Below, piece by piece: positions 62,772 through 64,000 of a stretch of 64,000 nucleotides of DNA (positions are counted from its first letter, which is position 1; every line of letters begins with the position of its first letter). Made by a program: the position numbers and the translations under genes. This DNA is from Streptomyces sp. NA04227 (GTDB taxonomy: Bacteria; Actinomycetota; Actinomycetes; Streptomycetales; Streptomycetaceae). Below the pieces are notes generated by a model. The model was not told the origin of the DNA. It saw nothing but the letters and a program-made list of their open reading frames with translations, and made no database searches. The stretch is from NCBI RefSeq assembly GCF_013364195.1, contig NZ_CP054918.1, positions 5,135,001-5,199,000 on the forward strand, written 5' to 3'.

Positions 62772-62900
62772 CCAGGGGGAGAGGAGTTCAGGCGGACGCA
62801 GGAGGCGCAGGAAGCGCGGGAGGCGCAGGAGGCGGGGGAGATACGGTCGGGCTGGAGCGGGGGCCGGGGGCTACGTCAACACACCGGGGGAGCAGGCCAG

Positions 62901-63761
62901 TTGGGCAGTGCAGGACATGCGGGGAGCGCGGCGGCGCCGCAGTGCGTCCTCAGCAGCGACGAGGACCCGGACGAGAGCTGGGGCACGGCGCTTCAGGCCA
63001 GGGGACTGTTCACGCCGGTGGGGGGCGGGGGACTCCGGACGGTCCAACTGCTGGGCTGCGCGCCGAGTGGCGCTCTGGCGAGGAGCGCCGGTCACCTCGG
63101 TGGACGCTGTGCCGAGGCGGGGAACGCGGACTTCGCTCTGCTGGACACGGAGGGCCTCGGCATGGGGTCGTACTTCGTGAACGACGTGACCGTGACCGCG
63201 GCCGGACCCTCGCGGTACGGGGACGGCCTGCTGGATCTGACGGTGAGCCTGTGGTGCGCGAGCGCGCTGCCGCGGTCCGGTGAGCTGTGGGACCTGATCC
63301 GGCACGGACGGCTGGACCGGCCCGGCATGTGGCGCTCCTTCGGGCCGAAGGGGCGCCTGGCCTGGCTGTCGGTGGCGCTGACCTCCCGTACGTACCGGCA
63401 CCGTGAGAGCCCGGAGGACGCGCCTCCCGGGCAGGTGTACGTACTGGACGGCACGCAGGTGGTCGACGAGGACAGCTTCTACTGCGCGCTCGGCGAGGCG
63501 GTCAACGGACCCGGCGGCTACTTCGGCTGGAATCTGTCCGCCCTGGACGACTGCCTCAGGGGCCGGTGGGGTGCCGCCCCGCCGTTCACGCTGCGGTGGC
63601 TCAACTCCGGGGTCGCGAAGTCGCGGTTGCGCGAGCGCATCGACGGTCGCATCGACGCCCGGGACGACGCCCGGGACTCGCAAGGCAAAGCACCCTCCAC
63701 ACTCTTCGACGTTCTTCTGGAGATCTTCGGGGAGCACGGGATCGAGGTCGAGTTGAGGTAG
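62901..63761 (+). CDS. Barstar-domain protein with novel N-terminal domain
   Basis: 286 residues from TTG 62901, the only in-frame start near GGGGGAG. The last ~110 residues form a barstar (barnase inhibitor) fold: YVLDGTQVVDEDSFYCALGE, GPGGYFGWNLSALDDCL, FTLRWLNS and FDVLLEIFGEHGIEVELR. The first ~170 residues are not recognised. No RNase toxin gene is seen beside it. It may inhibit a polymorphic toxin or housekeeping RNase. It lies 129 bases after the VWA gene, on the same strand, separated by a G/A-rich stretch of degenerate 9-base repeats (~62800-62840). Confidence 0.8.
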   Translation: MGSAGHAGSAAAPQCVLSSDEDPDESWGTALQARGLFTPVGGGGLRTVQLLGCAPSGALARSAGHLGGRCAEAGNADFALLDTEGLGMGSYFVNDVTVTAAGPSRYGDGLLDLTVSLWCASALPRSGELWDLIRHGRLDRPGMWRSFGPKGRLAWLSVALTSRTYRHRESPEDAPPGQVYVLDGTQVVDEDSFYCALGEAVNGPGGYFGWNLSALDDCLRGRWGAAPPFTLRWLNSGVAKSRLRERIDGRIDARDDARDSQGKAPSTLFDVLLEIFGEHGIEVELR

Positions 63762-64000
63762 GGGCGTAGGCGGAACGGCCGGGTCCGGAACGGCACTTAG
63801 CCGGGCGTGGGGCGGTGAACCAGCGGAGAGCGCGCATTTCACGCATGCCGACGCATCACCGCCACGGGGCTTGCGCAACCCTTCCCGGGGCGTGCGAGGA
63901 TCACTGCCGGGCAGCCGGAGGGACACGTTCCCTTCTCTGCCGCTCCCGCGCCGCGCGCCGCCGTCGGATGCCGGTCTGCGCTCTCGCAGGCCTGTGCCTT
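63762..64000. other. End of window: no gene seen
   Basis: No frame with good codon bias. The segment TTGCGC (63870-63875) with a G-rich spacer and GAGGAT might be a promoter for a gene beyond the window. Confidence 0.4.

Overview
The window is high-GC actinobacterial DNA, almost certainly from a Streptomyces chromosome. Evidence: genes with G/C-rich third codon positions, GTG and TTG starts, Tat signals, a LAETG sortase substrate, a Rv0948c-like chorismate mutase, a c-di-AMP riboswitch in front of an NlpC/P60 gene, and a gene order (Ser/Thr kinase cluster, succinate-semialdehyde dehydrogenase, GMC oxidoreductase, guaA, pcrA, M23 peptidase, lipase, icmB) that matches, from memory, the S. coelicolor core chromosome around SCO4775-SCO4806. 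I see no rRNA, tRNA, insertion sequence, prophage or CRISPR array.

Layout. 1-11807: five consecutive genes of the Ser/Thr-kinase type (the first is cut by the window edge, the second is a pseudokinase split by a very long disordered insert), with a small frameshifted minus-strand gene among them. 12089-15657: aldehyde dehydrogenase and an FAD-dependent GMC oxidoreductase, closed by two hairpins. 15766-19639: a secreted family 8 polysaccharide lyase and a LAETG wall-anchored protein on the minus strand. 20044-22814: MFS sugar-type transporter plus GH1 beta-glucosidase. 23156-25734: chorismate mutase with a leaderless Phe/Tyr leader peptide and attenuator, divergent from guaA. 25871-29544: PNPOx-like protein, class II aldolase, membrane protein, DoxX.

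29613-38285: a carbohydrate utilisation locus: DeoR/LacI hybrid regulator, ABC importer, 2-hydroxyacid dehydrogenase, Tat-secreted beta-propeller protein and a secreted polysaccharide lyase. The three importer genes and the dehydrogenase overlap by 3-4 bases. 38447-42746: cupin, then a Lia/Psp-like envelope stress module (PspC-toastrack membrane protein divergent from a PspC-histidine kinase and a NarL-type regulator). 42825-45936: two NlpC/P60 wall hydrolases, one under a c-di-AMP riboswitch. 46334-53833: PcrA helicase, a large M23 endopeptidase with a repetitive cytoplasmic tail, a lipase and the B12-binding mutase subunit IcmB.

54027-63761: the most intriguing block. DUF5691 and SWIM-zinc-finger genes run divergently from MoxR AAA+ ATPase, DUF5682 and VWA genes, followed by a barstar-domain gene. 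Both sides of the divergent promoter region carry a match to the actinobacterial SOS-independent DNA-damage promoter (TTGTCAGTG-N8-TANNNT, RecA-NDp/PafBC type). The same motif precedes pcrA, the PNPOx-like gene and the frameshifted gene at 1640-2408. This links an uncharacterised MoxR-VWA machine to genome damage. It is an inference from promoter sequence, not a demonstrated function.
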